Source: Planotetraspora mira (GTDB taxonomy: Bacteria > Actinomycetota > Actinomycetes > Streptosporangiales > Streptosporangiaceae). Taken from it: 64,000 nt of DNA. The notes beneath the pieces were generated by a model. The model was not told the origin of the DNA. It ran no database searches and saw only the letters and a list, made by a program, of their open reading frames with translations. Shown here piece after piece: positions 35,374 through 45,664 of the stretch. Within the stretch, counting starts at the first letter, position 1. Each line of letters starts with the position of its first letter. Location: contig NZ_BOOO01000016.1 of the NCBI RefSeq assembly GCF_016863275.1, forward strand, positions 124,001 to 188,000. The letters are read 5' to 3'. A program made the translations under genes and the position numbers.

Positions 35374-36687
35374 GTGGATGTCGTGGCTCTCGCACTCTGG
35401 CTGGCCGTGGGGCTCCTCGCCGGGCTCGTCGTCGGTTTCGCCCTCGGGCGGGGCCGGATGACCCGTGAGGCGGCCGACTCCGCCGTCAAGCTCGCCGAGG
35501 CCCGGGCACGGGCGCAGGCGGCCGAGGACAGGATGGCCTACGTCGACGCCCAACTTCCCGAGAGGTTCCAGGCCCTGTCCGCGCGGGCCCTCGACGTCGC
35601 CAACCTCCGCTTCCTCGAACTCGCGGAGAACCGGCTCAACACCACGCGGGCCGAGGCCGCGGGCGATCTCGACCAGCGGCGCCAGGCCGTCGAAGGCCTG
35701 GTCGCGCCGCTCAAGGAGACGCTCGCGAGGGTCGAGGAGCAGCTCAGGGAGACCGAGTCGGGCTCCCGGGCCGCCCGCGCCGAGCTGAGCAAGCAGATGG
35801 AGTTCGTCAGGGCCAGCTCAGAGCAGCTCAAGACGCAGACGACGGCCCTCGTCAGGGCCCTCCAGCGGCCGGAGGCACGCGGCCGCTGGGGAGAGCTTCA
35901 ACTGCGCCGCGTCGCCGAGATCGCCGGCATGGCCCGGTTCTGCGACTTCGACGAGCAGGTCAGCGCCGCGACGAGGGACGGGCTCGTCCGCCCCGACATG
36001 GTCGTACGGCTCAGCGGCGGCAAGAACATCATCGTCGACTCCAAGGTGTCCCTCGCGGCGTATCTGGAGGCCGCTGAGGCGACCGACCCCGAACTGGTTT
36101 CGGCACGGCTCGACGCGCACGCCCGCCATCTGCGCGAGCACGTGGACCGGCTGGCCGCCAAGACCTACTGGCAGGCGTTCAGCCCGTCCCCCGAGTTCAT
36201 GGTCCTGTTCATCCCCGGTGAGGCGTTCCTCGCGCCCGCGCTGGAGCGCGATCCCGCGCTGCTCGAATACGCGATGAAGCGGCGCGTGCACATCGCGACC
36301 CCGACCACGCTGATCACCATGCTGCGGACCGCCCAGTACGCCTGGCAGCAGGCGGCGCTGAGCGAGAACGCCAGGGCGGTCTTCGACCTCGGCAAGGAGC
36401 TGTACGAGCGGCTGGGCAACCTCGGCCGCCACGTCGACGGCCTGGGCAAGGCGCTGTCGAGGGCGGTCGTCGCCTACAACCAGACCGTGGGGTCGCTGGA
36501 GACCCGGGTGCTCGTCAGCGCCCGCAAGATGAACGACCTCGGCCTGGTGAGCACGCCGCTCAACTCGCCGGAACTCGTCGAGGAGGTCCCCCGGCTCGTC
36601 GGGATACCGGAAGTGGAAGGTGAAGAGCAGGTAAGCCACCCTCCATTCCCGCGCCAGAACGGTAAATTGACGCGAGACTTGTCGTAA
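35374..36687 (+). CDS. rmuC: DNA recombination protein RmuC homologue
   Basis: 437 residues. N-terminal TM (ALWLAVGLLAGLVVGFALG), a long coiled coil (~residues 25-165, rich in Ala/Glu/Arg), then the RmuC nuclease-like domain: GRWGELQLRRVAEIAGM, GGKNIIVDSKVSLAAYLEA, FIPGEAFLAPAL, ATPTTLITMLRTAQYAW. The acid/Lys pattern (D-S-K) is that of PD-(D/E)XK-type folds. RmuC limits inversion at repeats in E. coli. GTG start at 35374; DUF6542 follows after 9 bp. Confidence 0.92.
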   Translation: MDVVALALWLAVGLLAGLVVGFALGRGRMTREAADSAVKLAEARARAQAAEDRMAYVDAQLPERFQALSARALDVANLRFLELAENRLNTTRAEAAGDLDQRRQAVEGLVAPLKETLARVEEQLRETESGSRAARAELSKQMEFVRASSEQLKTQTTALVRALQRPEARGRWGELQLRRVAEIAGMARFCDFDEQVSAATRDGLVRPDMVVRLSGGKNIIVDSKVSLAAYLEAAEATDPELVSARLDAHARHLREHVDRLAAKTYWQAFSPSPEFMVLFIPGEAFLAPALERDPALLEYAMKRRVHIATPTTLITMLRTAQYAWQQAALSENARAVFDLGKELYERLGNLGRHVDGLGKALSRAVVAYNQTVGSLETRVLVSARKMNDLGLVSTPLNSPELVEEVPRLVGIPEVEGEEQVSHPPFPRQNGKLTRDLS

Positions 36688-36696
36688 GGGGGGCTC

Positions 36697-37194
36697 ATGA
36701 CAGGCACCGATCAGGCAAGGCTCAAGCTGACGGCCCGTGGCGCCGTCGCACTGCTCTTCATCGTCACGCTCCTGGGGCAGATCGTCTCCCTCCCCGGACC
36801 GGCGTTCGTCGCCGGCTGCATAGGCGTCGCCCTGCTCGTGCAGCAGCGAGACCTTCTGCCGATGGTCGTGACCCCGCCGCTGGTCTTCTTCACCGCCACG
36901 ACGTTCATCGAGGTCGTCCGGTCGATCGGGGCCGACTCGATGGTGCAGACGCTCGGCCTCGGCCTGTTCACCGCGCTGTCGTCCGGTGCGCCCTGGCTGT
37001 TCGGCGGCTCGGCTCTGGTGCTGGGGATCGCCTGGCCGCGGGGCCTACCCGACAACGTGCGCGATCTCCGGCACGACCTCGCCGTCAAGACCCCGGGCAT
37101 CCCGAAGCAGCGGGTGAGCAGCGAGGGAGCCTACGCGCCCGAGCCCGAGGGCTACTTCGAGCCCCGCGTGTACGGCAAGACCACCGACGACTGA
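36697..37194 (+). CDS. DUF6542 membrane protein
   Basis: 165 residues, about four TM helices (AVALLFIVTLLGQIVSLPGP, FVAGCIGVALLVQQ, LVFFTATTFIEVVRS, PWLFGGSALVLGIAWPRGL) and a polar tail (PEPEGYFEPRVYG). It corresponds to the DUF6542 protein located beside ispH in mycobacteria (Rv1111c position). Function unknown. SD AAGGGGGG upstream of the ATG; in an operon with rmuC. Confidence 0.85.
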   Translation: MTGTDQARLKLTARGAVALLFIVTLLGQIVSLPGPAFVAGCIGVALLVQQRDLLPMVVTPPLVFFTATTFIEVVRSIGADSMVQTLGLGLFTALSSGAPWLFGGSALVLGIAWPRGLPDNVRDLRHDLAVKTPGIPKQRVSSEGAYAPEPEGYFEPRVYGKTTDD

Positions 37195-37196
37195 GC

Positions 37197-37221
37197 CCTG
37201 ATCGGGCGGGCCTCGATCAGG
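37197..37221. terminator. Hairpin between DUF6542 and ispH
   Basis: CCTGATCG and CGATCAGG (37197-37204, 37214-37221) form a perfect 8-bp stem with a 9-nt GC-rich loop. The right arm includes the ispH stop codon; it lies 3 bp after the DUF6542 stop. Convergent genes, so it may act for both. Confidence 0.6.
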
Positions 37222-38182
37222 CGGTGCGCAGATCGCGCCGCAGCTCGTGCGGCAGGGCGAACCGCATGCTCTCCTTGACGGACTCGACCTCCTGCACGTC
37301 GACGAAGCCGAGTTCGGCGAGCCGTGCCAGCACGCCGTCCACCAGCTCCTCGGGGACGGACGCGCCGCTCGTGACGCCGACGGTGGTCACGCCGTCGAGC
37401 CACTCCTCCTGGACGAACGATGCGTCGTCCACGAGGTAGGAGGCGTCGGCGCCGTAGTCCTTGGCCACCTCCACCAGCCGCTTGGAGTTGGAGGAGTTGG
37501 TGGAGCCGACCACGATGACCAGCTCGGACTCGGCCGCGATCTCCTTGACGGCGGTCTGCCGGTTCGACGTGGCGTAGCAGATGTCGTCGCTCGGCGGGTC
37601 GATCAGATTGGGGAAGCGGCCGCGCAGCCGGGCGACGGTCTCCTCGGTCTCGTCGACCGACAACGTCGTCTGGGAGAGCCAGACCACCTTCTCCGGGTCG
37701 CGGACCTCGATGCCCTCCACGCCGTCGAATCCGTCGACGAGCTGGATGTGCTGCGGCGCCTCTCCCGCGGTCCCTTCGACCTCCTCGTGGCCTTCGTGGC
37801 CGATGAGCAGGATGTCGTAGTCCTTGGCGGCGAACCGCCTCGCCTCGTTGTGGACCTTCGTGACCAGCGGGCAGGTCGCGTCGATCGTCTTGAGACGGCG
37901 GCCGGCGGCCTCCTCGTGGACGCTCGGCGCCACGCCGTGGGCGGAGAACACCACGATCGCGCCCTCGGGGACCTGCTCGGTCTCCTCGACGAACACAGCG
38001 CCCCTGGCCTCGAGCCGCTTCACCACGTGGGTGTTGTGCACGATCTGCTTACGCACGTAGATGGGCGCGCCGTACTGGTCGAGCGCCCTCTCGACCGCCT
38101 CGACGGCTCGATCCACTCCGGCGCAGTAACCGCGCGGTTTGGCGAGCAGGACACGGCGGGCCCGAGGGGTCTCTGAATCCAT
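37217..38182 (-). CDS. ispH: 4-hydroxy-3-methylbut-2-enyl diphosphate reductase (LytB)
   Basis: 321 residues. Last enzyme of the MEP isoprenoid pathway; reduces HMBPP to IPP and DMAPP with a [4Fe-4S] cluster. The three Cys ligands are in [24 protein letters not shown] and [18 protein letters not shown] and the [15 protein letters not shown] substrate loop are present. Starts at ATG 38182, divergent from the lipid-droplet-type gene. Orientation and neighbours match the mycobacterial lytB2 region. Confidence 0.96.
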   Translation of the reverse strand: MDSETPRARRVLLAKPRGYCAGVDRAVEAVERALDQYGAPIYVRKQIVHNTHVVKRLEARGAVFVEETEQVPEGAIVVFSAHGVAPSVHEEAAGRRLKTIDATCPLVTKVHNEARRFAAKDYDILLIGHEGHEEVEGTAGEAPQHIQLVDGFDGVEGIEVRDPEKVVWLSQTTLSVDETEETVARLRGRFPNLIDPPSDDICYATSNRQTAVKEIAAESELVIVVGSTNSSNSKRLVEVAKDYGADASYLVDDASFVQEEWLDGVTTVGVTSGASVPEELVDGVLARLAELGFVDVQEVESVKESMRFALPHELRRDLRTA

Positions 38183-38270
38183 GTTCCTATGCTATGTGGA
38201 ACGCCAGCCGCCTCTTGACCCCGGTCTTGCGAGACTGGACGTCCACCGAAATATCTCCCCAGGAGCAGCG

Positions 38271-39119
38271 ATGTCCGTCCTTAGAACCATTACGAAACCG
38301 CTACGCGACGCTCTACATCGCCGCGATCAGCTTCGCGACAAGGCAAAAGACCTGCCTGTGAACGCCCTCCAGACTGCTCTGAGCAGCGTCGGGCACGCAC
38401 TGCTCCTCAGCGACCGTGTCAGGACGGCGCTCAAGCGGCTGACGACGTCCGAGGAGAAGGAGGCGGCGGACACCACGCGGACCGCGACCACCGAGCCCGC
38501 CGCCGCGCACGAGGAACCGGCCGCCCCCCAGGCGGAGGAGCCCAAGCCCGCACGGCGTGAGCCGGTGATCTACGCGCCGCGGCAGGAGAGCAAGAAGGCC
38601 GAGGCGGAAGCGCCCGCAGAGACGCCGGCAGTGACGCCGGTGGAGGCGCCGGCGGCGGCCACGGCCGAGGCCGTGGAGACGCCGGCGGCGGTCGAGACGC
38701 CCGTGGAGACTCCGACGGCAGCCGCGGTGGAGACCGAGACGCCCGTGGAGACTCCGGCCAAGACCCCGGCGAAGGCTCCGGCCAAGCCCAGGGCCAAGGC
38801 GGCCCCCAGGACGACCGCCAAGACGGCCGCGAAGCCGAGGACCAGGGCGGCCGCGAAGACCGCGGACACGACCGGCGCCGAGGAGGCCCCCGCGACGAAG
38901 ATCGCGGCGGACACCGCTGTGGACACTGCTGTGGACACCACAGGGGAGCCGCTGCCCGGCTACGGTGAGCTGACGATCGCGTCACTTCGCGCGAGGCTCC
39001 GGAGCCAGTCGATCGACCAGATCCGGGACCTGCTCGCCTACGAGAAGGCGCACGCGGGCCGCGCCGAGGTCGTCCGCCTGTACGAGAACCGCCTGGCCAA
39101 GCTCGAAGCCCAGCCCTAG
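38271..39119 (+). CDS. Lipid droplet-associated-type protein
   Basis: 282 residues from ATG 38271 (AGGAG 5 nt upstream); the frame is open to 38139 but overlaps ispH. N-terminal helix region ([40 protein letters not shown]) suited to bind lipid surfaces; a long Ala/Pro/Glu/Lys low-complexity middle ([25 protein letters not shown]) like a histone-H1 tail; and a conserved C-terminus ([38 protein letters not shown]). This C-terminus and the place between ispH and xseA match the Rv1109c-type family named lipid droplet-associated. The middle is basic and could bind DNA. Confidence 0.75.
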   Translation: MSVLRTITKPLRDALHRRDQLRDKAKDLPVNALQTALSSVGHALLLSDRVRTALKRLTTSEEKEAADTTRTATTEPAAAHEEPAAPQAEEPKPARREPVIYAPRQESKKAEAEAPAETPAVTPVEAPAAATAEAVETPAAVETPVETPTAAAVETETPVETPAKTPAKAPAKPRAKAAPRTTAKTAAKPRTRAAAKTADTTGAEEAPATKIAADTAVDTAVDTTGEPLPGYGELTIASLRARLRSQSIDQIRDLLAYEKAHAGRAEVVRLYENRLAKLEAQP

Positions 39120-39127
39120 GAGCACAT

Positions 39128-40330
39128 GTGACCGCGAAGACGTCACCGGAGGCGCCGCTCCCGATCAGGTCGGTGCTGCAGATGGTCGCCCAGTGGATCG
39201 GCAAGCTGGGAACCATCTGGGTCGAAGGACAGATCACCGAGCTGACCGCCCGCGGCGGCACGGTGTTCCTGACTCTGCGCGACCCGGTGGCCAACGTCTC
39301 CGCACGGGTCACATGCACGCGGAACGTCTACGAGGCGAGCGTGCCCCGGCCGGTGGACGGGGCACGGGTGGTCATGCACGTGAAGCCGGACTTCTGGGTC
39401 AACAAGGGCTCGTTCTCGTTCACCGCGACGGAGATACGGCCGGTCGGCATCGGGGAGCTGCTGGCCAGACTCGAACGGCTCCGTCATGTCCTCGCGGGTG
39501 AGGGCCTGTTCAACGTGGACCGCAAGAGACGGCTGCCGTTCCTGCCGTCCACCATCGGCCTGATCTGCGGGCGGGACTCCGCCGCGGAACGCGACGTGCT
39601 GGAGAACGCCCGGCGCCGCTGGCCGGCCGTCCGGTTCAAGGTCGAGGCGGTGGCCGTACAGGGGCCGTATGCCGTCGGCGAGGTCACCGATGCGCTGAGC
39701 AGGCTCGACGCCGACCGGGAGGTCGACGTCATCATCGTGACCCGCGGCGGCGGTTCTCTCGAGGACCTGCTGCCGTTCTCCGACGAGTCGCTGGTACGCG
39801 CGGTCGCGGCATGCCGTACGCCCGTCGTCAGCGCCATCGGCCACGAGCAGGACAGCCCCCTGCTGGACCTCGTGGCCGATGTCCGGGCCTCCACCCCGAC
39901 CGACGCGGCGAAGAAGGTCGTGCCCGACGTCGGCGAGCAGCTCACGCTGGTCCGCCAGCTCAGGGATCGCGGCCGCCGCGTCGTCGGCGGCTGGGTCGAA
40001 CGCGAGCTGTCGTGGCTGGGCTCGGTGCGCTCCCGGCCCTCCCTCGCCGACCCGGTCCGCGAGCTGGACCGCCGGGCCGAGCAGGTGGACGCCCTGCGTG
40101 AGCGGTCCAGGCGCAGCCTCACCTCGTCGCTGGACCGCTCGGCCGACTCACTCGAGCACCTGCGCGCCCGGCTCGTGGCGCTGTCACCGGCCGCCACGCT
40201 GGAGCGCGGCTACGCGATCGCGCAGCGCGCCTCCGGCGAGGTCGTACGGCTGGCCGGCGACGTGAAGCCCGGCGACGAGCTGACGATCCGCTTCTCCGAC
40301 GACCGGGTGACCGTGACCGCCCAGGAATGA
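39128..40330 (+). CDS. xseA: Exodeoxyribonuclease VII large subunit
   Basis: 400 residues. N-terminal OB fold ([20 protein letters not shown]), catalytic domain with [40 protein letters not shown] and [20 protein letters not shown], then a helical coiled-coil region and a C-terminal [11 protein letters not shown] segment. Degrades single-stranded DNA together with XseB. GTG start 39128, 8 bp after the previous stop. Its partner xseB is not adjacent: asnB is inserted on the opposite strand. Confidence 0.95.
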   Translation: MTAKTSPEAPLPIRSVLQMVAQWIGKLGTIWVEGQITELTARGGTVFLTLRDPVANVSARVTCTRNVYEASVPRPVDGARVVMHVKPDFWVNKGSFSFTATEIRPVGIGELLARLERLRHVLAGEGLFNVDRKRRLPFLPSTIGLICGRDSAAERDVLENARRRWPAVRFKVEAVAVQGPYAVGEVTDALSRLDADREVDVIIVTRGGGSLEDLLPFSDESLVRAVAACRTPVVSAIGHEQDSPLLDLVADVRASTPTDAAKKVVPDVGEQLTLVRQLRDRGRRVVGGWVERELSWLGSVRSRPSLADPVRELDRRAEQVDALRERSRRSLTSSLDRSADSLEHLRARLVALSPAATLERGYAIAQRASGEVVRLAGDVKPGDELTIRFSDDRVTVTAQE

Positions 40331-40334
40331 CGCC

Positions 40335-42179
40335 CTAGACGACGATCCGCGTCCCGTAGTCCTCCAGCCAGGTGTTGAACTGGAGCAGGCCCTCCAGCGC
40401 GGCCCTGGGGCCCTGGAGGCTGGTGGCGGCCAGCGGCTCGGCGAGGATGGCCCGCACCTTGGCGGTGTCGACCAGCGACTCGGCGGCGAATCCCCCGCCG
40501 TCGAGCAGCCTGGCGGTCTCCGCACGCAGGGCCTCCTCGTAGGACGGGTCCTGCGTCGACGGGTAGGGGCTCTTGACGCGGTCACGCACCGAGACCGGCA
40601 AGACGTCCCCCGCGGCCGCCCGCAGCAGGCTCTTCTCACGGCCGTCGAAGGTCTTCATGCTCCACGGGGCGTTGAAGACGTAGTCGACCAGCCGGTGGTC
40701 GCAGAAGGGCACCCGGACCTCGAGCCCGACGGCCATGCTCATGCGGTCCTTGCGGTCGAGCAGGATCTGCACGAACCGGGTGAGGTGCAGGTAGCTGATC
40801 TCCCGCATGCGCCGCTCCAGGCCCGTCTCGCCGGAGAGCCTGGGCACCTCGGCCAGCGCCTGCTGGTAGCTGTCCGCCCGGTAGGCGGGGATGTCGAGCT
40901 TGCGCAGCAGGTGCTCCTCGAGGAAGTGCCCCCTGCTGGTGTGCCCGGCGAGGCCCACGCCCGCCAGCCACGGGAACGTGCCGGAGTTGACCGCCTCGGG
41001 GTCGTGGAACCACCTGTATCCGCCGAAGACCTCGTCGGCCGACTCGCCCGACAGGGCCACCGTCGAGTGGCCGCGGATCGCCTTGAAGAGCAGGTAGAGC
41101 GAGGTGTCCATGTCGCCGATGCCGATGGGCAGGTCACGCGCCCGCAGCACGGCGTCCCGCACGGCCGGATCCATGAGGTCGGCCGAGTCGAGGATGATGT
41201 CCGCGTGCTCGGAGCCGACGTGCCGCGCGAGGTCGTGCACGTAGGGCGTGTCGGGCGTGTCACGCATCTCGTCCGGCTGGAAGTTCTCGGTGTATCCGGT
41301 GAAGTCGACCGAGAAGGACCGGACTCTGTCCTGGCCTTCCAGCGCCCGCGCGGCGAGCGCGGTGACGACGCTGGAGTCGAGCCCTCCGGACAGGAGCGTG
41401 CACAGCGGAACATCGGAGATGAGCTGCCGGGTGACGATGTCGTCCAGGAGTTCGCGGACGGTCCTGACGGTGGTCTCCAGGTCGTCGGTGTGCTCGCGGG
41501 ACTCCAGCTGCCAGTAGCGGCGCTTGCTCAGGCCTTCGCGGCGGATCCGGACGATCTGACCGGGGCGCACCTCGTACATGCCGCGGAAGACAGCGTTCTC
41601 CGGGGTCTTGACGAAGGCGAGCAGCTCACGCAGCCCGTCGGCGTCGACGACCGGCCGCGCCAGCGGGTTGGCCAGGATCGCCTTGGGCTCGGACCCGAAG
41701 AGCACGCCGGTGGGGGTCGGGTAGTAGTACAGGGGCTTGATGCCCATCCGGTCGCGGACCAGGAGCAGTTCCTCGCGCCGGGTGTCCCAGATGGCGAAGG
41801 CGTACATGCCGTTCAGGCGGGCGACGAAGTCCTCGCCCCATTCCAGGTACGCCTCGAGGACGACCTCGGTGTCGCTGGAGGTGCGGAAGCGGTGGCCCCG
41901 CTGCTTCAGTTCGTCGCGCAGCTCGTGGAAGTTGTACGCCTCACCGCTGTAGGTGAGGACGGCGATCGGGCGGCCGTCCTCCTCGGCGATCATGGGCTGG
42001 CGGCCGCCCTCGATGTCGATGATCGCGAGTCGCCGGTGGCCGATGGCCGCGTGCGGCGAGAGCCACAGCCCCTCGGCGTCCGGTCCCCTGCAGGCCATGG
42101 TGTCCACCATGGCCTGCGCTGTCCCCCGTGCCTGCTGGAGATCACGCTCATAGTCGACCCAGCCGCTGATTCCACACAT
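40335..42179 (-). CDS. asnB: Glutamine-hydrolysing asparagine synthase
   Basis: 614 residues from ATG 42179, fixed by the N-terminal nucleophile Cys (M-C-G-I-S-G). Residues 1-~200: class II glutaminase (SGEAYNF, RTSSDTEV, YAFAIWD). Residues ~215-610: AsnB synthetase with PPi-loop LLSGGLDSSVVTALAA, ALSGESADEVFGGY and VRVPFCDHRLVDYV. SD-like GGGGGA precedes the ATG. The gene is convergent with xseA (4 bp apart) and divergent from xseB, splitting a usually contiguous pair. Confidence 0.95.
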   Translation of the reverse strand: MCGISGWVDYERDLQQARGTAQAMVDTMACRGPDAEGLWLSPHAAIGHRRLAIIDIEGGRQPMIAEEDGRPIAVLTYSGEAYNFHELRDELKQRGHRFRTSSDTEVVLEAYLEWGEDFVARLNGMYAFAIWDTRREELLLVRDRMGIKPLYYYPTPTGVLFGSEPKAILANPLARPVVDADGLRELLAFVKTPENAVFRGMYEVRPGQIVRIRREGLSKRRYWQLESREHTDDLETTVRTVRELLDDIVTRQLISDVPLCTLLSGGLDSSVVTALAARALEGQDRVRSFSVDFTGYTENFQPDEMRDTPDTPYVHDLARHVGSEHADIILDSADLMDPAVRDAVLRARDLPIGIGDMDTSLYLLFKAIRGHSTVALSGESADEVFGGYRWFHDPEAVNSGTFPWLAGVGLAGHTSRGHFLEEHLLRKLDIPAYRADSYQQALAEVPRLSGETGLERRMREISYLHLTRFVQILLDRKDRMSMAVGLEVRVPFCDHRLVDYVFNAPWSMKTFDGREKSLLRAAAGDVLPVSVRDRVKSPYPSTQDPSYEEALRAETARLLDGGGFAAESLVDTAKVRAILAEPLAATSLQGPRAALEGLLQFNTWLEDYGTRIVV

Positions 42180-42208
42180 CGTCGAGTCCCCCGACTTCGT
42201 CGTAGTGG

Positions 42209-42258
42209 TTAGCCGTGCTAAGTGAAAAACGTTCAAATATGCCCTTTTATGCCCATAT
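42209..42258. promoter_or_regulatory. asnB/xseB divergent promoter with inverted and direct repeats
   Basis: TTAGC-CGT-GCTAA (42209-42221) is an inverted repeat 30 bp upstream of asnB. AT-rich 42236-42258 contains ATGCCC-TTTT-ATGCCC, direct repeats with a 10-bp period, followed by ATAT. A close relative of this element occurs at 49353-49376. Confidence 0.5.
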
Positions 42259-42292
42259 CGGACACTCGGCATGCCGACGCCGGAGGGCCTCT

Positions 42293-42544
42293 ATGGTGGG
42301 GGACGTGGCTGAGGACAAGCAGACGCCGTCGTACGAGCAGGCCCGGGAAGAGCTGACCGAGGTCGTGCGCCGGCTGGAGACGGGCGGGCTCACGCTGGAG
42401 CAGTCGATCGAGCTCTGGGAGCGCGGCGAGAAGCTGGCCGCGCTCTGCGAGGAGTGGCTGCAGGGCGCCCGCGTGAAGCTGGCCGCGGCGATGGCCCAGC
42501 GCCAGGAGCCCCAGACGGGCGGAGCCGACGAGGCGCCCTTCTGA
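42293..42544 (+). CDS. xseB: Exodeoxyribonuclease VII small subunit
   Basis: 83 residues. YEQAREELTEVVRRLETGGL and LEQSIELWERGEKLAALCEE are the family signature helices. ATG 42293 has GGAGGG five bases upstream; GTG 42305 is a less well-spaced alternative. Partner of XseA (39128), now separated by asnB. C-terminal ~20 residues polar. Confidence 0.93.
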   Translation: MVGDVAEDKQTPSYEQAREELTEVVRRLETGGLTLEQSIELWERGEKLAALCEEWLQGARVKLAAAMAQRQEPQTGGADEAPF

Positions 42545-42555
42545 CGGAAGGCCCC

Positions 42556-43095
42556 TCAGCCTGCCGTGGCGGCGTGGGGCTGGGGGGCGAGCGAGGCGGC
42601 CAGATCCGTCAGTTCCTGCCAGTCGGCCGAGCCGGTGACGACCACCGCGTGGGTCGGCTGGATCTGGACGAGAGATCGCTGGTTCTTGTCGGAGCGGAAT
42701 CGTTCCTGCCAGGCCGTGCCGTTGATCTCACGGCTTCCGGTGACCTTGTCGGTGTTGGCCATCCGGTTGGCGAACTCGGCCGCGGGCTGCTCGTTGCTCT
42801 GGGCGACCAGGGCGTGCATCTGCTTGCCCGTGGCGAAGCCCAGCCGCCAGGTCACGGTCGATCCGTCCTGGGTGACCGACGAGCTGTTGGGCACCCAGTT
42901 CGGCGGAACCTGCCGGGGCGCCTCGATCGGATACGACGCGGCACGTACGGCGTTGGCCTGGTCGATCGAGTAATTGACTCTGGGAACGTGCTGCTCCCCG
43001 CTCTGCGGCGTGACGAGCAGGAACAGCCCGACCGCGGCGAGGCACACGAACAGAGCGAACGCGTAGCCGTAGAAACCCTGGGTGAATCGTCCCAC
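42556..43095 (-). CDS. DUF4245 membrane-anchored protein
   Basis: 179 residues from GTG 43095 (VGRFTQGFYGYAFAL). One N-terminal TM (GYAFALFVCLAAVGLFLLV), then an external DUF4245 domain (VNYSIDQANAVRAASYPIEA, NWVPNSSSVTQDGSTVTWRL, VVVTGSADWQELTDLAASL). The frame is open upstream but overlaps the TetR gene. In mycobacteria a DUF4245 gene likewise adjoins glpX (Rv1100/Rv1099c). Function unknown. Confidence 0.85.
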   Translation of the reverse strand: MGRFTQGFYGYAFALFVCLAAVGLFLLVTPQSGEQHVPRVNYSIDQANAVRAASYPIEAPRQVPPNWVPNSSSVTQDGSTVTWRLGFATGKQMHALVAQSNEQPAAEFANRMANTDKVTGSREINGTAWQERFRSDKNQRSLVQIQPTHAVVVTGSADWQELTDLAASLAPQPHAATAG

Positions 43096-43106
43096 GTAAC
43101 CGCAGA

Positions 43107-43697
43107 TTACCCGGTCGTGCGGGCGATGATGAGAAGAGCGTCCTCGGCCAGCTTGCGGGCGGCCTCGGGATCCTCGGAGAGGGTCACCTCCTGCACGACC
43201 GCCGACAGGGCCCCGGTGACCACGATGACCAGGGTGTCCTCGTGCTCGAACAGGGCCGCCGTCCGCCGGGCCCACTGGCGGAGCCGGTCGCGCATGATGA
43301 CCTCGAAACCGGGAGGGGCGTCACCCCGCAGGAAGAGCGCGGCGAGGTCGCGCTCGGTCAGGCAGCCCTCCAGATAGGCCCGCGCCCCGGCGAGGAACAG
43401 GGGCATCGGCTCGTTCTCCCCCGCCGTCCTGGCGTCCTGGACCGCCTGCCGGGTCCGCTGCGTCTGCCGGTGCTGGAACTCCTCGAAGAGCGTCAGATAG
43501 AGGTCGGCCTTGCCGGAGAAGTGGTGGTAGAGGCTGCCCACGCTCGCCCCCGCACGTGCCACCACCTCGGTCACACCGGCCTCGGCGAAACCGCTTGTGA
43601 CGAATATCTCCCTGGCGGCGTCGAGAAGCGCACCCCGCGTGGCGGCTCCACGCTCTGACGTGCGTACTGTTACCGTTCGCTCGGTGTCGCTGCTCAT
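43107..43697 (-). CDS. TetR-family regulator
   Basis: 196 residues. TetR_N HTH at residues ~18-65 ([40 protein letters not shown]). The C-terminal ligand domain is not assignable. Stop lies 11 bp before the DUF4245 start, so both may form an operon divergent from glpX (start 43837); regulation of glpX or itself is possible. Start MSSDTERT at ATG 43697; no operator clear to me in the 139-bp gap. Confidence 0.88.
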   Translation of the reverse strand: MSSDTERTVTVRTSERGAATRGALLDAAREIFVTSGFAEAGVTEVVARAGASVGSLYHHFSGKADLYLTLFEEFQHRQTQRTRQAVQDARTAGENEPMPLFLAGARAYLEGCLTERDLAALFLRGDAPPGFEVIMRDRLRQWARRTAALFEHEDTLVIVVTGALSAVVQEVTLSEDPEAARKLAEDALLIIARTTG

Positions 43698-43836
43698 GAC
43701 GGCGACGATATCCCGCCCCGCCTCCCCTGGGGCACTCCCGGACCAAATGGCCCTTCACCTGCGGCAACAGGTCCAGACCAATCGGACAAAGGGCGGTCCG
43801 GGGAACTACGATCTCTGGAAGACGGGAAGGGGATCG

Positions 43837-44865
43837 ATGTCCGACCACGTACCGGCCGCCCTGGCGACAGGCGAGCACGCACCCGACCGAAACCTGGCAC
43901 TCGAACTCGTGCGAGTGACCGAGGCCGCCGCCATGGCCGCCGCCCGCTGGGTGGGCCGCGGCGACAAGAACGGGGCCGACGGCGCCGCCGTGAACGCGAT
44001 GCGACAACTGATCAACACCGTCTCCATGCGAGGCGTGGTCGTGATCGGTGAGGGCGAGAAGGACAACGCGCCCATGTTGTTCAACGGCGAGGAGGTGGGC
44101 GACGGCACCGGCCCCGAGTGCGACGTGGCCGTCGACCCCATCGACGGCACCCGGCTCTGCGCCCTCGGCATGAACAACGCGATCTCCGTCATCGCCGTCG
44201 GAGAGCGCGGCTCGATGTACGACCCGTCCGCGGTCTTCTACATGGAGAAGCTGGTCACGGGCCCGGAGGCCGCCGACAAGGTGGACATCGAGGCGCCCGT
44301 CGCCGACAACATCAAGGCGGTGGCCAAGGCCAAGGGCGCCAAGCCGTCCGACGTCACGGTCGTCGTGCTCGACCGCCCGCGGCACGAGGGCATCGTCAAG
44401 GAAATCAGGGAGACCGGAGCACGGATCCGGTTCATCACCGACGGCGACGTGGCGGGCGCGATCATGGCGGCCCGCGCCGGGACCGGCGTCGACCTGATGC
44501 TCGGCGTCGGCGGCACACCTGAGGGCATCGTGGCGGCCTGCGCGATGAAGTGCCTCGGCGGGGTCATCCAGGGCAAGCTGTGGCCCCGCGACGCGCAGGA
44601 GCGCGCCAAGGCCCTCGACGCCGGGCTCGACCTCGGGCAGGTTCTGACGACCGACGACCTGGTCCGTTCCGACGACGTGTTCTTCGCGGCGAGCGGGATC
44701 ACCGATGGCGAACTGATGTACGGCGTGCGTTTCAAGGGCGGCGCCGCCGTCACGAACTCGCTGGTCATGCGGGGCCGCTCCGGCACGATCCGCAAGATCG
44801 AGAGCGAGCACCGGCTGTGGAAGCTCGGCGCCTACAGCGCGATCAACTTCGACACGGCGGTCTGA
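43837..44865 (+). CDS. glpX: Class II fructose-1,6-bisphosphatase
   Basis: 342 residues from ATG 43837 (purine-rich GGAAGGGGA upstream); the frame extends to 43597 but overlaps the TetR gene. Metal/substrate motifs: [58 protein letters not shown]. Gluconeogenic hydrolysis of fructose-1,6-bisphosphate. In mycobacteria glpX is next to fum; here the class II fumarase gene is 11 kb downstream. Confidence 0.95.
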   Translation: MSDHVPAALATGEHAPDRNLALELVRVTEAAAMAAARWVGRGDKNGADGAAVNAMRQLINTVSMRGVVVIGEGEKDNAPMLFNGEEVGDGTGPECDVAVDPIDGTRLCALGMNNAISVIAVGERGSMYDPSAVFYMEKLVTGPEAADKVDIEAPVADNIKAVAKAKGAKPSDVTVVVLDRPRHEGIVKEIRETGARIRFITDGDVAGAIMAARAGTGVDLMLGVGGTPEGIVAACAMKCLGGVIQGKLWPRDAQERAKALDAGLDLGQVLTTDDLVRSDDVFFAASGITDGELMYGVRFKGGAAVTNSLVMRGRSGTIRKIESEHRLWKLGAYSAINFDTAV

Positions 44866-44914
44866 GGGCGGGCCTCGGCCGCCGAACACGAGTCCGCAGG
44901 CTCGACGACGGGCG

Positions 44915-45571
44915 TCAGTCCCGGCGGAAGAGCCCCTTCCTGGGGCGTCGCGGCGACTTGGCGACGACCTTGCCGCCGAACACGAACCCCGCCAGTTCGA
45001 TGACGGGCGCGTCCGGAGCATGACCGGTCGCGCCCGGCGGCAGCCGTACCTCGTTGCGCACGGAACCCACCCGCGCCGACGGACCGGTCACGATGCGTAC
45101 CCCCTCGGGGACGATCAGCGTGACCGTGCCGGCCATGACCGCGAGCTGGACCACCACCCGGCGTGACTGGAGCAGGGCCTCGCACAGGTCCATGGTGACG
45201 CGACCGCCGAGGGACGTGACGGGGACGTGCGAGGGGACGACCCAGCGACCCCCGCGACTCTCGTTGCGGAAGAAGGCCGTCAGCGGGCGGCCGTCCATGC
45301 GGACCGGCTGCTCTTCCGGTGGGAGCAGGTCAGCGGTCAGCGTGGCGAGGTCGCCGAGCGTCCGGGCGGCGTAGGCCAGCTCGACGCGCTCCTCATGCTC
45401 GGGATGGGTGAGCCGGCCGTCGGTGACAGCGTCCGTCAGCGCGGCGATCACCCGCTCGCGATCCGCGTCGGACGCCCGCAGGTCCTCGGCGGGAGGCGTG
45501 TCCGGGCTTCGCGAGGCGAGGAAGGCGGACAGCAGGTTGTTCAGCCGGGACTCGCGGGGCTCGCTGCTCAC
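44915..45571 (-). CDS. DUF1707 domain protein
   Basis: 218 residues from GTG 45571. Residues ~25-75 match DUF1707 (DLRASDADRERVIAALTDAV, GRLTHPEHEERVELAYAART); the rest contains a YvqF/LiaF-like beta domain (VPVTSLGGRVTMDLCEALLQ, VTLIVPEGVRIVTGPSARVG). TAGTCT (minus 45584-45579) lies 7 nt before this GTG, so a leaderless start; another GTG at 45607 would add 12 residues. Possible envelope-stress role by analogy with LiaF-like domains. Confidence 0.78.
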   Translation of the reverse strand: MSSEPRESRLNNLLSAFLASRSPDTPPAEDLRASDADRERVIAALTDAVTDGRLTHPEHEERVELAYAARTLGDLATLTADLLPPEEQPVRMDGRPLTAFFRNESRGGRWVVPSHVPVTSLGGRVTMDLCEALLQSRRVVVQLAVMAGTVTLIVPEGVRIVTGPSARVGSVRNEVRLPPGATGHAPDAPVIELAGFVFGGKVVAKSPRRPRKGLFRRD

Positions 45572-45664
45572 ATCTTCGAGACTAAACCGATTCCTGGGGT
45601 CGATCACCCGGCCATTGACCCTACGGTCCACGGCTCCTAGTCTGACGGAACTTGAACCCCCCTC

